This document shows, piece by piece, positions 1 through 9,673 of a stretch of DNA of 35,435 bases. Numbering within the stretch: the stretch's first letter is position 1; the number at the start of each line of letters is the position of its first letter. Under the pieces are notes generated by a model that was not told the DNA's origin, did no database searches, and saw only the letters and a list, made by a program, of their open reading frames with translations. The DNA is from Pseudomonadota bacterium (lineage in GTDB: Bacteria > Pseudomonadota > Gammaproteobacteria > Acidiferrobacterales > UBA6901): contig JAJXUF010000027.1 of the NCBI GenBank assembly GCA_021783175.1, positions 1 through 35,435 of the forward strand, read 5' to 3'. The position numbers and the translations under genes are program-made.

Positions 1-515
1 TAAAGGTTTTGCGAGTTTTCTACGGAAAAGTTCTTCCACATCTTGTAGTAGACGTAGTAGTGCGCACCGGGATCATTCCAAGTGAACCCGTTTGACGCCA
101 TAGTGACAAAATATTTCACGTTGCTAGGATCGGTATTGCCGAGCGTGCCGAACGCACCATAGGCAACTGTGGAAACTCCATCTGGCGCGGTGATCGCATT
201 GCTGTACTGCAGGTACCCGACACCGGTGCTTGAACCACCATCCGCATCAAACGTCGTATGTTGTCCCAGCGAGGAAGGCGTGGGTGTTGTACCGACGGCA
301 CCGCCGGTCATTGGCGCCCAGAGATACGGCGCCGCTGGCGACTTTGCGCCAAAACCTGAGCCTGATATCGTAAGTGTGGCACCATTTACGAGGCCCTGAG
401 CAGAGGTCGTGACGCCGGTCACTGTAGGCGCGGCTATTGCGCGTGCGCTGAGAACGGACATTGCCAAGAACACGCTCCAGGAAATCGACCTCTGGATATG
501 AAATTTATCTGACAT
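1..515 (-). CDS. Secreted protein with IPT/TIG-like N-terminal region (3' truncated by window edge)
   Basis: The minus-strand frame opens with ATG at 513-515 and runs without a stop to position 1, giving about 171 residues; the C-terminus lies outside the window. An AGAGGA sequence sits upstream of the start as a plausible ribosome site. The first 29 or so residues look like a Sec signal peptide: basic start, hydrophobic core, small residues ending near AIA-A. The following stretch (about residues 30-70, with TVTGV, LVNGATLTISGSGFG) resembles the start of an IPT/TIG immunoglobulin-like fold seen in secreted and surface proteins. The rest is rich in Gly, Thr, Ser and aromatic residues. It is likely periplasmic, outer-surface or extracellular. 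The lipoprotein gene upstream is on the same strand. The specific function is unknown and the domain call rests on motif resemblance only. Confidence 0.6.
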   Translation of the reverse strand, partial: MSDKFHIQRSISWSVFLAMSVLSARAIAAPTVTGVTTSAQGLVNGATLTISGSGFGAKSPAAPYLWAPMTGGAVGTTPTPSSLGQHTTFDADGGSSTGVGYLQYSNAITAPDGVSTVAYGAFGTLGNTDPSNVKYFVTMASNGFTWNDPGAHYYVYYKMWKNFSVENSQNL

Positions 516-744
516 GATATGTCGATCCTCTACGAAAGCAGTTCATAAATTGCAGCCATTCCCCAGCCGCCAACCGATGCCGTTTAGTACCATAGCCCGC
601 TTGCCTCCTGACGAAGCAACTGGGTCCATAATCGGTGGACATCCAGCTGCCAGTTTGAACGCGGTCATGCATTTGGTCCGTGGCGCGGGACCAAGCACCG
701 CTGTTCCAGGAACAACCCAGCTAGCCAAGACATTGCCAAGAACA

Positions 745-1239
745 TCAGTTTATCAAGTCGGACACAACGCCAGAATAGCCACTTTGCTGACCGGACCCAT
801 CTACCACCTGAACCGCGAAATACCAAGTACCGGAAGTCCAGGTACCGGAGGGCGGGTTTTTGGCAGCATAAGTGCAACTTTGCACCGGACCGCAGGCATT
901 CGTCGTGCTGCTGTTTGTGCACGTCACGGAGCCGGCGGGCAGCGAAATTGTCTGAGACAGGTTTGTTGATGACGTACCGAAATGGATTTGGTAAGTGGCG
1001 ACATTGATGCAAGCGCCACCCATATTCTGGTTCGGAGCATCCCATGTCAGGGTCGGATAGGCGACACCTCCAGGAGAACCGCCGGCAGGAGAAGAGCTAC
1101 CGACCGCCGAATAACTCGAAATCGCCCCGTTTCCGCCACCGCCACAGCCGGCCAGTATCACGCAAAGCACGCCGACTCCGACTAACCCAATACCACACTT
1201 GCCACGCGACCCCAGGTGTCCGGTCACAATTCCTCCCAT
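745..1239 (-). CDS. Lipoprotein with fibronectin type III-like domain
   Basis: A 164-residue protein. I chose the ATG at 1237-1239 over the longer frame because GGAAAGGAT lies just upstream as a good ribosome site. A hydrophobic segment ends in the lipobox LAGC (residues 29-32), so Cys32 would be lipidated, followed by a Gly-rich linker typical of exported lipoproteins. The mature part (about 62-164) reads like a fibronectin type III domain: PTLTWDAP at the start, a YQIHFGTSS strand, then GTWYFAVQVVDGSGQQSGYS near the end. Several cysteines could pair in the periplasm. Such proteins are often found near PEP-CTERM EPS loci, but I cannot assign a substrate or partner. It lies upstream of the secreted protein at 1-515 on the same strand, with a gap of about 230 bases. 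Confidence 0.72.
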   Translation of the reverse strand: MGGIVTGHLGSRGKCGIGLVGVGVLCVILAGCGGGGNGAISSYSAVGSSSPAGGSPGGVAYPTLTWDAPNQNMGGACINVATYQIHFGTSSTNLSQTISLPAGSVTCTNSSTTNACGPVQSCTYAAKNPPSGTWTSGTWYFAVQVVDGSGQQSGYSGVVSDLIN

Positions 1240-2428
1240 GCTATCCTTTCCAGCGGGTGGCATAACCCGCAGCATCTGCCTTCCGAGCAAATTTTAGCTT
1301 CAGTCACGCACGATAAAAGGGAAAGCAGACGGTCGACCCGCTCGCACCGATGGATGGCGCGCATCCCGGCAGGCTTGCGCCGGGCGCGACACGCCGATTA
1401 CCGCAGATCGGCTGAATTTATTCGCCGGTCTCGGTATTGACGGCAAGGCCGTTTATATTGCTTCCTGGAGGAGATCCGAACACGATAAGGGCGCCCGCCA
1501 TGGCGTAATTCTCAGAACTGAAACAGTCCATTCCACAAAATGCCGGTGCCTTTTATTTCTTCTTCATGACCGGTCCCGCCCGAGCTGCAGAACCCTCCTC
1601 GTTTCCGCCAATGTAGCTTCGTCGCCGATTGCGCACCCCTTTTTTACCCTGGGCACTTGATGCAGTCGTGACGCGTTTCCAAGCAGGCGCAGCATAGCAA
1701 ACCTTTATTTTTTCTACCACGCGACCCCACATTGGATAGCGCGGGCGGGCACCTGTCACATCCCTTCAGGTCGGCACGTCAGACGCCGCGAAATGATAAA
1801 AACTCCGGCAACCCCTCGCTCATAAGGCGTTTACGCATCCCGCTCGAGGTCATTCCGACTATGGCCTAATCATCGATAAGCCACCGTGAAAGCGCGTCAA
1901 GAAGGCCTGCGAGGTTAGGCTGCAGCCGATACTCTCGCTTTGCGACCGTCTAGAACTGAATACCAATCCGCTCGCTCCGACATATAAGACCCTCGTCTTC
2001 GAATTGCTAGTGACCTGACTCTCCATACGAAGCGGCCGTGCGTCTGCAGATTAGAGACCCTCCCCTCCAGGGGTGCCATTCAAAAATGTTCCATCGCTGA
2101 CGGATTTACTGACAATTCACTTTAAGTCAATGCCGCAATCTATTAAAATGCTTGGCTTCTTCTGACACACTCGCGCAGAGTTTTTTGCCAGCAAAGGTAG
2201 CTCTGTTTCCCGCGCCTGATCTACCCGGAAGTCATCCTGCTCGCGTGTCCTCGGGCCACGGCGTTATTGATCGCACGCAGCATCGTGCTTGCCCATGCGC
2301 ATGCCGATTCGCGGCGGCGAAACAGTTTCCATCTTGCCACGACCCGGCCCTTTCCATTCTGCCGCGCTGAAATAATCCGTCACGAAGCTGCGGCACAACA
2401 CTCCGGACATCCGATTGATTCTTCCACC
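1240..2428. other. Long intergenic stretch without recognisable gene
   Basis: About 1.2 kb between the lipoprotein gene start and the end of the ArnT-like gene. Short open frames exist on both strands but none has a family signature or a convincing ribosome site. The stretch upstream of 1239 should hold the lipoprotein promoter, which I could not pinpoint. Confidence 0.4.
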
Positions 2429-3940
2429 TTAGGTCTGCCCCAGATGCGCGCCTTTGATTCGGTAGACCTGGAACCAATCGTTACTAAACACCAAATCAAG
2501 TCGCTGTTGGTTCTCCTTGGCCCAATTCTCCAAATATGGCTGCTTGTCGAACTGCAACCCGGCGTACTTCACTATTACATAGTCCGCTCCGATTGACTGA
2601 ATGTACGGCCACAGAGTCGAGTACTGGCCAGGTAGCGGTGGAGCAGCTGCGCGTCGATCCGTGAAAAGGGCCAATGCCCGTGGTTTCCTGAAAATGAACA
2701 CGCTGTCCGGTCTTGTTTGTTTTCTTATGAAAGAAAACAGCTGACGACTCTGTTCGGAATACGGGCCATCGGCTATTGGGCCAAGATGTTGGTTCTTGTA
2801 CCAGAATGCATAAGAAGCAACCACCGCAACGACCACCACTGTGGCAATCGCCCGTTCCTTGGCGATGCCGAAGCGATATCCGACAACCTTGATTCCGAGA
2901 AAAATATCGAGCAACAGAAAGGGCAAAATCGGCAAAAGATAACGGTTCCCGCCAATTATGGGAACAACAATCAGCACACACATGTAAGCCGGCACAAATA
3001 TGCTATAAATTGATTTCCGTTGTGAAAATCCCCATACCCAGCCGATGACATACAATGGAGCCACAATCAAAAATACCAGGACCCCACCAACTTTTCCAAG
3101 ACCGTCATCTCCCCAATAACCAACGATTAGCCGGGCATAAGCCATCGCATGATCAGGAAACACGCTCCAATGGTACATAGTGAGGATTTCGGCATAGCCC
3201 GCCTCTGAATGAACAAAATGTCTTTGTACAAGGGCCAGCGCCGCAAATGTCGCCGTGATTACAATCGATGCGCCTGAAATTCGTCTATGCCGCAAAATGT
3301 CGAATAAGATGAATACCGGAATCAACAACCCCCCAACCTCCCGCGCGCCATAGGCAAGATATGTTGCCACGCCGGCCACAAAAGCTAGCAGCATACGCAC
3401 CCAGGTATCCCCGGTTTCTTCCATTGTCACCAGCGCGACCTCAGCAAGAAGCAACGACAGGAATACGAAGAACATGAATGGTATGTCCGAGACAATTCCG
3501 CCCCGCATTCTCCAAAGCCAGGGACTTAAACCCATGGCACCCATGTACAAATAGGTAAGAATTTTGTTGTCCAGGCGCCGACGCGCATAGACGTAACACA
3601 GCGTAAGCATTGCGAGGAAAACCACCACCAGCGTGATCTTCATCGCATGTATGTCCAATCCAAACATCATATAGATCGGCGCAAGGATAAGAGGAAATAC
3701 GGGCGGATATGCTGTAGGAGATAAATTTGGATTGTATGGATTGGGAATGTAGCCGGTTTGTACATAAACATGGCCCGACGCAATATTCTTTGCGAGCGCA
3801 ATATACATCGCGAAGTCGTCGCCCCAGCCTATTCCTGGCCGCAAAGTCAAGATATAGATAGCTGCGATAACAAGCAGGTATATTCCAAATATCAGGTAAG
3901 GACTGATTGCTTCCAGCGCGCCTTTATTACCAGTTCTCAT
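2429..3940 (-). CDS. ArnT/GT39-like polyprenyl-phosphate-sugar dependent membrane glycosyltransferase
   Basis: A 503-residue polytopic membrane protein. After the first membrane helix (about 12-32) comes the loop GWGDDFAMY with Asp41-Asp42, the position of the catalytic acidic pair in the ArnT/PMT (GT39, GT-C fold) families, then a TAYPPVFPLILAP stretch (77-88) that is also typical. About ten further hydrophobic segments follow, and a soluble C-terminal part of about 110 residues. Family members move a sugar from an undecaprenyl-phosphate carrier to an acceptor on the outer face of the inner membrane. It is downstream of a GtrA-like and a GtrB-like gene, so it may be the acceptor-specific transferase of that trio. 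Sugar and acceptor (EPS, lipid A or protein) cannot be told from sequence. Confidence 0.8.
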   Translation of the reverse strand: MRTGNKGALEAISPYLIFGIYLLVIAAIYILTLRPGIGWGDDFAMYIALAKNIASGHVYVQTGYIPNPYNPNLSPTAYPPVFPLILAPIYMMFGLDIHAMKITLVVVFLAMLTLCYVYARRRLDNKILTYLYMGAMGLSPWLWRMRGGIVSDIPFMFFVFLSLLLAEVALVTMEETGDTWVRMLLAFVAGVATYLAYGAREVGGLLIPVFILFDILRHRRISGASIVITATFAALALVQRHFVHSEAGYAEILTMYHWSVFPDHAMAYARLIVGYWGDDGLGKVGGVLVFLIVAPLYVIGWVWGFSQRKSIYSIFVPAYMCVLIVVPIIGGNRYLLPILPFLLLDIFLGIKVVGYRFGIAKERAIATVVVVAVVASYAFWYKNQHLGPIADGPYSEQSRQLFSFIRKQTRPDSVFIFRKPRALALFTDRRAAAPPLPGQYSTLWPYIQSIGADYVIVKYAGLQFDKQPYLENWAKENQQRLDLVFSNDWFQVYRIKGAHLGQT

Positions 3941-4174
3941 CGGAAAGGATCCAATATTATAAATTAATTTGGTTGATCACGCCGATTGGCACAAATTACA
4001 GAAGCTGGCGCCCGGCAATTAGATTGGATTTTCTTGTCACCGGTGCAGCTCGCTGCTGTTCAATCTACACTGCGCTTCTTGCTCTCCACCTTTAACCTCA
4101 CAGTGAGTTTTTGATGCCTGATTTGCGCTGGCCAGTCCGCGCGAACTGCTAGCGGCATTTCGCACAACGAACGA

Positions 4175-4609
4175 CTACTCAAGTGGCGGATTCTTGCGTG
4201 TTTTGAAGACCATGCTCCGGGACGCGGTAAAGTTGAATGCAAGCCCGGCAATGGACCCGGCAGCAACTCCTAATACCGGCATCCGATGCGCCGTCGCAGA
4301 AATGGCGATTAGCCCAAAAAAAATCCCGTTGTTGACCAGCCACCCGAATACGTTGGCAGAGAAGTAACGGGACCACTCGGCATGCCACGACCCATGGCTT
4401 GCCCCAAACGTATAGTGCCGATTCAGCCACCACGCCACGGACGTTGCGGCAGGGAACGCGGCCATTTGCCCCAGAGCAGGCCCAATTTTGGGCGCAAGCA
4501 GTGCGACCAAACCCGCATTGACCGCGAAGGCGATTGTGCCCACTACGCTGAATCGCAGAAATTGGCCGGCAACGGAAGACCCGCTCAGCTTTGGTATCTT
4601 TATATACAT
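4175..4609 (-). CDS. GtrA-like small membrane protein (polyprenyl-phosphate-sugar flippase candidate)
   Basis: A 144-residue protein with four hydrophobic segments and the GtrA-family pattern: FLRFSVVGTIAFAVNAG near the N-terminus (about 18-34), WWLNRHYTF after the second helix (about 60-68) and a conserved AFNFTASRSMVF near the end. Length and topology match the family. GtrA proteins are thought to help flip undecaprenyl-phosphate-linked sugars across the inner membrane. It lies 58 bases after the GtrB/DPM1-like gene and before the ArnT-like transferase on the same strand, the order expected for a lipid-linked sugar module. The start is uncertain: no strong ribosome site precedes ATG 4607-4609. 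Confidence 0.85.
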   Translation of the reverse strand: MYIKIPKLSGSSVAGQFLRFSVVGTIAFAVNAGLVALLAPKIGPALGQMAAFPAATSVAWWLNRHYTFGASHGSWHAEWSRYFSANVFGWLVNNGIFFGLIAISATAHRMPVLGVAAGSIAGLAFNFTASRSMVFKTRKNPPLE

Positions 4610-4667
4610 GACTCACGCCGCAACAGTGGATGCCCTGCCCACCGATTTACATCGAACAATTGCCAGC

Positions 4668-5606
4668 TTACTTTCCCGGGTTGCCTTCACTCTCGAAAAC
4701 AAGATGCTGCAGGTAGGCAAGCAGCCGCGTCTCCTTGCGCCCGCGCGTTACCGTGTCAAGAATAATTCCCGAGAATAGGCTGAGGGCCGCCAGCACCATA
4801 ATTCCGGTCGACAATACCGCCGTTGGTATGCGCGGCACCAATCCTGTCTGGATATAAGTCACAATGATCGGAATCGAAAGGCCCACAGACATGACGGCCA
4901 GGACACCGGCAATGGCTCCGAAAAAGAACAATGGACGCTCGTGCCGCACAAGTTTCAAGATCATTTTTAGAATTCGCCATCCGTCACTGTAGGTCCGTAG
5001 TTTACTCGTGGAACCTTCCGGTCTTCCTTTATAGCTTCCATTCATGTGGGCTATGGGCATCGCAAGCTCAAGCGCATGCACGGTCAACTCAGTCTCAATA
5101 TCAAAACCTTGCGACAGCACCGGAAATGATTTTACAAAACGCCGTGTAACAACCTTGTAGCCAGAAAGCATGTCTTGGACTCGGTTGCCGAAAAACATAC
5201 GAACGAATTGGGTCAAAAGGGCATTACCAAATCGATGCCCACTGCGGTACGCAGCCTTTTCCTCATCCTCACGCACACAATTAACAAGATCGTATGGACC
5301 GTTTTGCGCTAGTTCGATCATGCGCCGTGCGATACCCGCGTCGTAGGTGCGGTCTCCGTCAACAATCAGGTAGAAATCGGCATCCACATCGCGAAACATC
5401 CGCCGCACGACATGTCCTTTGCCTTGCTGCGTTTCAGTGCGAACGATGGCCCCGGCACGCTGGGCAAATTCGATTGTACGATCCGATGAGTTGTTGTCGT
5501 AGACATAGATCATGGCTTCTGGCACGGCCGCCCGGAAATCTGCGACAACGTCAGCAATCGCGACTTCTTCATTGAAGCAAGGAATCAATACAGCCACGCG
5601 TGGCAT
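4668..5606 (-). CDS. GT2 glycosyltransferase, GtrB/DPM1-like polyprenyl-phosphate sugar synthase
   Basis: Starting at ATG 5604-5606 gives 312 residues beginning MPRVAVLIPCFNEE. I prefer this start because AAAGGGAGA lies at proper distance; longer in-frame starts exist at 5627 and 5654. The GT-A domain shows the N-terminal PCFNEE motif (9-14), DNNSSDRT (37-44) and the metal-binding DGD (83-85). The C-terminal third has two hydrophobic segments (in the last 100 residues), as in GtrB and related enzymes that transfer a sugar from a nucleotide donor to undecaprenyl phosphate on the cytoplasmic face. It leads a same-strand group with the GtrA-like and ArnT-like genes. Which sugar it uses is not visible. 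Confidence 0.85.
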   Translation of the reverse strand: MPRVAVLIPCFNEEVAIADVVADFRAAVPEAMIYVYDNNSSDRTIEFAQRAGAIVRTETQQGKGHVVRRMFRDVDADFYLIVDGDRTYDAGIARRMIELAQNGPYDLVNCVREDEEKAAYRSGHRFGNALLTQFVRMFFGNRVQDMLSGYKVVTRRFVKSFPVLSQGFDIETELTVHALELAMPIAHMNGSYKGRPEGSTSKLRTYSDGWRILKMILKLVRHERPLFFFGAIAGVLAVMSVGLSIPIIVTYIQTGLVPRIPTAVLSTGIMVLAALSLFSGIILDTVTRGRKETRLLAYLQHLVFESEGNPGK

Positions 5607-6028
5607 GGATCTCCCTTTGGCAGCCATTGGCGTATACTCGGAAATTGATTTCATTATTGACCGTCTCAATATTGTTGTCCAATACAAATCAGAAGGACTT
5701 GGTTTTACGAAAAGGGCAAGCAGGATGTTTCAAATTCGCGCACTCCCCCGTGACATCCAAACGACCCATTGCCATAGGATTGCGCGCACATAAGGTTCCG
5801 GTTGCATTTCTTGACTACCTCTGAAAGACGCATGCTGGCAGCTTCTTTCGGTTCATTTCGCAATTCAGTACTGCTATGTTCGTTCATGCAGGACTTCCCA
5901 CTTCGGTTCGTCGGGATTGACCGGTTTCGCCAATCAGCCGGCGTTGCTACGCGGGTCGCACAGTCAATCAACACTGACAGCAGACTATTATTCCCTAATC
6001 ATGTTACATGCAAATATTCGTTCAGCTC
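5607..6028. other. Intergenic region upstream of the GtrB-like gene
   Basis: About 420 bases between asnB and the GtrB-like gene. It contains TTGACCGG at 5917-5924, a sequence that recurs inverted upstream of asnB and of the FkbM gene. No gene or clear terminator is visible. Confidence 0.4.
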
Positions 6029-7921
6029 CTAACTGGCATGCCGTTCGTACCAATTCTGAAACATTATGAGCGAGAAAAGTAATTTATTGTTTTTGCTGCG
6101 ACGACTTTGATGTTCTTCAAGTTTTTTCTGCACATAATCCTGGTTGAACAATCCGCTGCGACCCAGACGACTTGGTCCAAGGATTTCCTTTGCGTACTCC
6201 GCCAGATCGGTGCGCAACCATGCTGCCATCGGCGACTCAAATCCCTGCTTCCGGTGCTGCATGACTTCACGCGGCAACATGTGAGATGCTATTTTCCTGA
6301 GTAATACCTTCTTATGCCGACAATTTATCTTGTAACGGATGGGAAGCTGCGCGCTCAATTCAACCAAATGATGGTCCACTAATGGCACGCGAACCTCGAG
6401 CGAATGCCACATGCTAAGCCTGTCTGAAAGCGCCAGAATGTCTTCAGGCACATACGTCTTCAGATCCACATAAAGCGCCCGGCTCACAGGATCTGGTGCT
6501 GCGCAACGCTCATACGGCTTGGTAATGATCTCGCCCGTTGCACCGTAATCGATTCGATTCGATATTTCTGGTGAAAACAACTTCCTGCGTTCGTCCACAT
6601 CGATCGTGGAAACATAACCGAGATATCGTTCAGCAGGGGACGCCAATACCTCTTTGCTGAACCGCTTCAGGTGATTGATCTTGTCTCCCCCATCAGCCAA
6701 TTCTGGCAAGGCTCGAACCAAAGGATCGATGACATGCCGGTGAAGTGGTCGCGGAATGCAGCGGCCATACAGTTCACTCAATTTGATACCCGAGTAGCGC
6801 TGGTAACCGGCAAAGAGTTCGTCACCGCCGAGCCCGGAGAGCGCAACCTTTACGTGCTGGCGCGTGAATTGTGATACATAGTAGGTAGGGATGACCGAGT
6901 CGTCGGAAAATGGTTCGTCAAAAGCATCGACAATATCGGCAGCTATTTCGCGGAAGTCCGGGTTAACCGTAAAATCGCGATAGTCACAGCCGTACTGCCC
7001 AGCGACCATTTTCGCCAAAGGACGTTCGTCAATGAGTGCGTTCTGAGCGCCTCCAAATCCGATCGTAAAGGTGCGAACCGGTTCATTGAGTACCTGGCTC
7101 ATGGAAGAGACTACCAGACTGCTGTCGATCCCCCCGGAAAGGAAAGCGCCTACTGGAACGTCGCTAATAAGATGCGATGTCACTGCGCTTTCAATTGCCC
7201 CGCCAAATCTTTCCAACCACGCCTGTTCGCCGGCATGCAAGTCGGGCGCGGAGAAATTGACGTCCCAATAGCGTCGCTCTTCAATGCGCCCGTGCTCGTA
7301 GATCAACAAGTGCCCTGGTTCCAGCTTTCGCACGTCTCGATATATTGTGTGAGGTGCAGGAATATAGGTAAACGTAAAGAATGCATCGAGCGCCTGAAGA
7401 TCGATTTCCCGCTTGCTGATTCCCGCCGCAAGGATAGCCTTGATTTCGGATCCAAATACCAGACCTTCGTCGGTCTTCATGTAAAACAGCGGCTTGATTC
7501 CCAGCCGGTCTCGCAAAACCAGACCTCGCTTCCGGCGCGCGTCCCACAAGGCCACCGCGAACATGCCTCGCAGATGCTCGACCATGCGCTCTTCGTATTC
7601 TTCATACAGGTGGACCAATACCTCAGTGTCGGTATTGGTCTTAAACCGGTGACCACGCTTTTGCAGTCGGGAACGAAGTTCTAGGTAGTTATAAATTTCT
7701 CCATTAAACACGACTGTTACCGTGTTGTCTTCGTTATGAATCGGCTGATGTCCGCTCGACAGGTCAATGATGCTCAGCCGTCGCATGGCGAGTCCGACTT
7801 CGGGAGCCAGGAAAGCGCCCCCTTCGTCTGGCCCACGCCGCATGAGGGTGTCGTTCATCCTGTTGAGCACGTCATTTGAAATTGGAATGTTTTTTCCAAA
7901 AAAACCGCATATTCCACACAT
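6029..7921 (-). CDS. asnB: Glutamine-hydrolysing asparagine synthase-like amidotransferase (XrtA-associated type)
   Basis: A 630-residue class II amidotransferase. The start is fixed because catalytic Cys2 must follow the initiator Met (MCGICGFFG). The N-terminal glutaminase domain shows RRGPDE (28-33) and FNGEIYNY (72-79). The synthetase domain carries the PP-loop FLSGGIDSS (260-268), which binds ATP and adenylates a carboxylate, and ALSGLGGDELFAGY further on. Ammonia from glutamine would be added to an activated carboxyl group. In XrtA/PEP-CTERM EPS loci a distinct subgroup of this family is routinely present and is thought to amidate a sugar acid or related EPS substituent rather than free aspartate; placing this gene there is inference from context and length. 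A GGAGG lies about 14 bases before the start, longer spacing than usual. Confidence 0.93.
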   Translation of the reverse strand: MCGICGFFGKNIPISNDVLNRMNDTLMRRGPDEGGAFLAPEVGLAMRRLSIIDLSSGHQPIHNEDNTVTVVFNGEIYNYLELRSRLQKRGHRFKTNTDTEVLVHLYEEYEERMVEHLRGMFAVALWDARRKRGLVLRDRLGIKPLFYMKTDEGLVFGSEIKAILAAGISKREIDLQALDAFFTFTYIPAPHTIYRDVRKLEPGHLLIYEHGRIEERRYWDVNFSAPDLHAGEQAWLERFGGAIESAVTSHLISDVPVGAFLSGGIDSSLVVSSMSQVLNEPVRTFTIGFGGAQNALIDERPLAKMVAGQYGCDYRDFTVNPDFREIAADIVDAFDEPFSDDSVIPTYYVSQFTRQHVKVALSGLGGDELFAGYQRYSGIKLSELYGRCIPRPLHRHVIDPLVRALPELADGGDKINHLKRFSKEVLASPAERYLGYVSTIDVDERRKLFSPEISNRIDYGATGEIITKPYERCAAPDPVSRALYVDLKTYVPEDILALSDRLSMWHSLEVRVPLVDHHLVELSAQLPIRYKINCRHKKVLLRKIASHMLPREVMQHRKQGFESPMAAWLRTDLAEYAKEILGPSRLGRSGLFNQDYVQKKLEEHQSRRSKNNKLLFSLIMFQNWYERHAS

Positions 7922-8273
7922 GAGGCAGGACTATCCCTCCGGTTATTCTGCAAGCTTTTCGAGACCGGCGGCAGACATCTGCACCGGTCAATTCGGTAAT
8001 TTGACAGCGACAGGTTTACGTTCTGCTAGTTTCCAACGGCGAGATTGAGGCCCAATTTCCCCGATCGGCATTACTAATGGGATTTAGACGCGTATTGCGG
8101 GACACCGCCGGGATATTGCGTGGAACAAGCATGCTTCTCGCGCTGCGACTACCCATTTTCCGCTCAATGACTCACTCTGGTATTTTGATACTCCAGCCCT
8201 GCAGTCTTGCTTCTGACCCAAAGATGCCTGCGTGTCCTGAGCGAGGGACAATTTTCCGCACGCGAACAAGCAC
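7922..8273. other. Intergenic region upstream of asnB
   Basis: About 350 bases without a recognisable gene. CCGGTCAA at 7984-7991 is the complement of the TTGACCGG at 5917-5924. The proximal 60 bases contain the GGAGG that probably serves asnB. Confidence 0.4.
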
Positions 8274-9275
8274 CTACCCCTCTCGTTCTCTCGCACCTAA
8301 GCCGCCCCGTGGCGCATTCGCGGACAGCGAGGTCAGGCGAGATGACAGCGATCCAATCCGCTCATCCATATAGGGCCCATTATGTGACACCCACTTCTGT
8401 ATCCGATCTCCCAACTCGTCACGCTGTGCAAACGCGGTAAGCACGGCTTTGCGTATAGAATCAGATTTGTTATCGGTAAGTATCACTGCGTTTCCGAAAT
8501 ACGCACTGAGCGCCGCGCTATTTGACACTACCAGGGGCTTTCCGGCGGCAAGCGCCTCATAGGCTCCGCAAACCAGGCAGTTTTCGAAAGTTGTCAAATC
8601 AATAATTACGGCACACGCTCTCAGATACCCATAGTAATCAGCATCAGACAGGAACCCCAGAAAGCGTACCCATGGAAAACGCGAGGTCTCAATCTGCACC
8701 TTCTTCGGATTACCTGACACAAAAAGCGTAAGGCCTTGCTCCCCTAAATCCTTGAATGCTTCAAAAACTGCTTCGTACGGCTCATCTTCATCGAAAGAAC
8801 AGATGAGCAGCGCGGTCCGATCCGATTGCGGCAGACCGGCAAATCCGGATTCAGGCAGAACGGGTAACGGGTCCTGGCAAACAAATGTTTTAACACCCAT
8901 GCCAGAGAGAGACTCGGCCTGGGACTCATTGGTCACAATAACGAGATCTGCTCGGACATTAAGAAAATTCAACAGATTTTGATGTAAGTGATTTTCACCG
9001 GGGGCGACAACGCCAAAATAGTGCGCGTCCAGCACTAGCTTGAACTTGAACCAACGCCGAAAAAACAGCAACGAATATCCGAGTACGATCGAAGGAACGG
9101 TGGCAATAACCGTCTGCGGTCGCTTATTGGCAATTATTTTTAGCGTTTGAAACAGACTTCGGGCATACCGCCATGCACGGGCACCGCTCCAGCAAATTTC
9201 GTGCAACTCAACACCGAGCCGACGGGCAAGCGTTTGACTTCTTCTGTGTTGACCCCAGTCAATCCAAAGCACCAT
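8274..9275 (-). CDS. GT-B fold glycosyltransferase (GT4/GT1-like)
   Basis: A 333-residue protein. GAGGGG lies six bases before the ATG at 9273-9275. The N-terminal half has alternating hydrophobic strands, including a short stretch near 59-75 that could touch the membrane, as in some peripheral glycosyltransferases. The C-terminal half has the GT4-like donor-binding segment FENCLVCGAYEALAAGKPLV (230-249), where Glu231 and Glu240 correspond to the usual Glu pair, but spaced one residue wider than the common EX7E. It is shorter than typical GT4 enzymes (about 370-400 residues). It would act in the cytoplasm on a lipid-linked EPS intermediate, using an unknown nucleotide sugar. About 350 bases separate it from asnB downstream. 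Confidence 0.75.
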   Translation of the reverse strand: MVLWIDWGQHRRSQTLARRLGVELHEICWSGARAWRYARSLFQTLKIIANKRPQTVIATVPSIVLGYSLLFFRRWFKFKLVLDAHYFGVVAPGENHLHQNLLNFLNVRADLVIVTNESQAESLSGMGVKTFVCQDPLPVLPESGFAGLPQSDRTALLICSFDEDEPYEAVFEAFKDLGEQGLTLFVSGNPKKVQIETSRFPWVRFLGFLSDADYYGYLRACAVIIDLTTFENCLVCGAYEALAAGKPLVVSNSAALSAYFGNAVILTDNKSDSIRKAVLTAFAQRDELGDRIQKWVSHNGPYMDERIGSLSSRLTSLSANAPRGGLGAREREG

Positions 9276-9673
9276 ACATAACCCCTCAATTTTTACATCT
9301 TCTTGCGAACCGCGTGATCTCTGGATTTGGTCTTGCTTTTGGTCCGCTTGCGAGCAGATGCCTTCAGCCGTACTTCAATAGCGGCCAAACCGGCATCGGC
9401 AATGAAGATTTTTCGCTGACGAGCCGCCATCAGCCGATGCGGGTTTCCTCCGTGACCAGCCGTTTCCGAGGCCGGCTGCGGCAATTAATGATCCATCTCC
9501 GTCTCGTTCTTGGCAGATCTTACCCGATCCGTAGCATCTTCTCCCCCATTCCACGCTGCCAGGAGATATCGATTGTCGCAATGTTCAGGCGATATTTGCA
9601 TCCGGCTGCAGTGATCAATTCAGCCTGGTGCTTTCTTTTCGCCAGGCGACTCACCGCATGCTTTCGGGACAAA
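9276..9673. other. Intergenic region between FkbM and glycosyltransferase genes
   Basis: About 400 bases. A 63-residue frame on the minus strand (9293-9484) ends in a Lys/Arg-rich tail, but it has no family match I recognise and no clear ribosome site. No terminator with a T-run is evident. Confidence 0.35.

Noticed and set aside
3949..3965. TATAAT on the minus strand just before the ArnT-like gene
   Set aside because: It would leave a leader of only about ten bases and has no matching -35 element.
9293..9484. Small frame with Lys/Arg-rich tail, like a nucleoid protein
   Set aside because: Only composition suggests it; no motif, no ribosome site.
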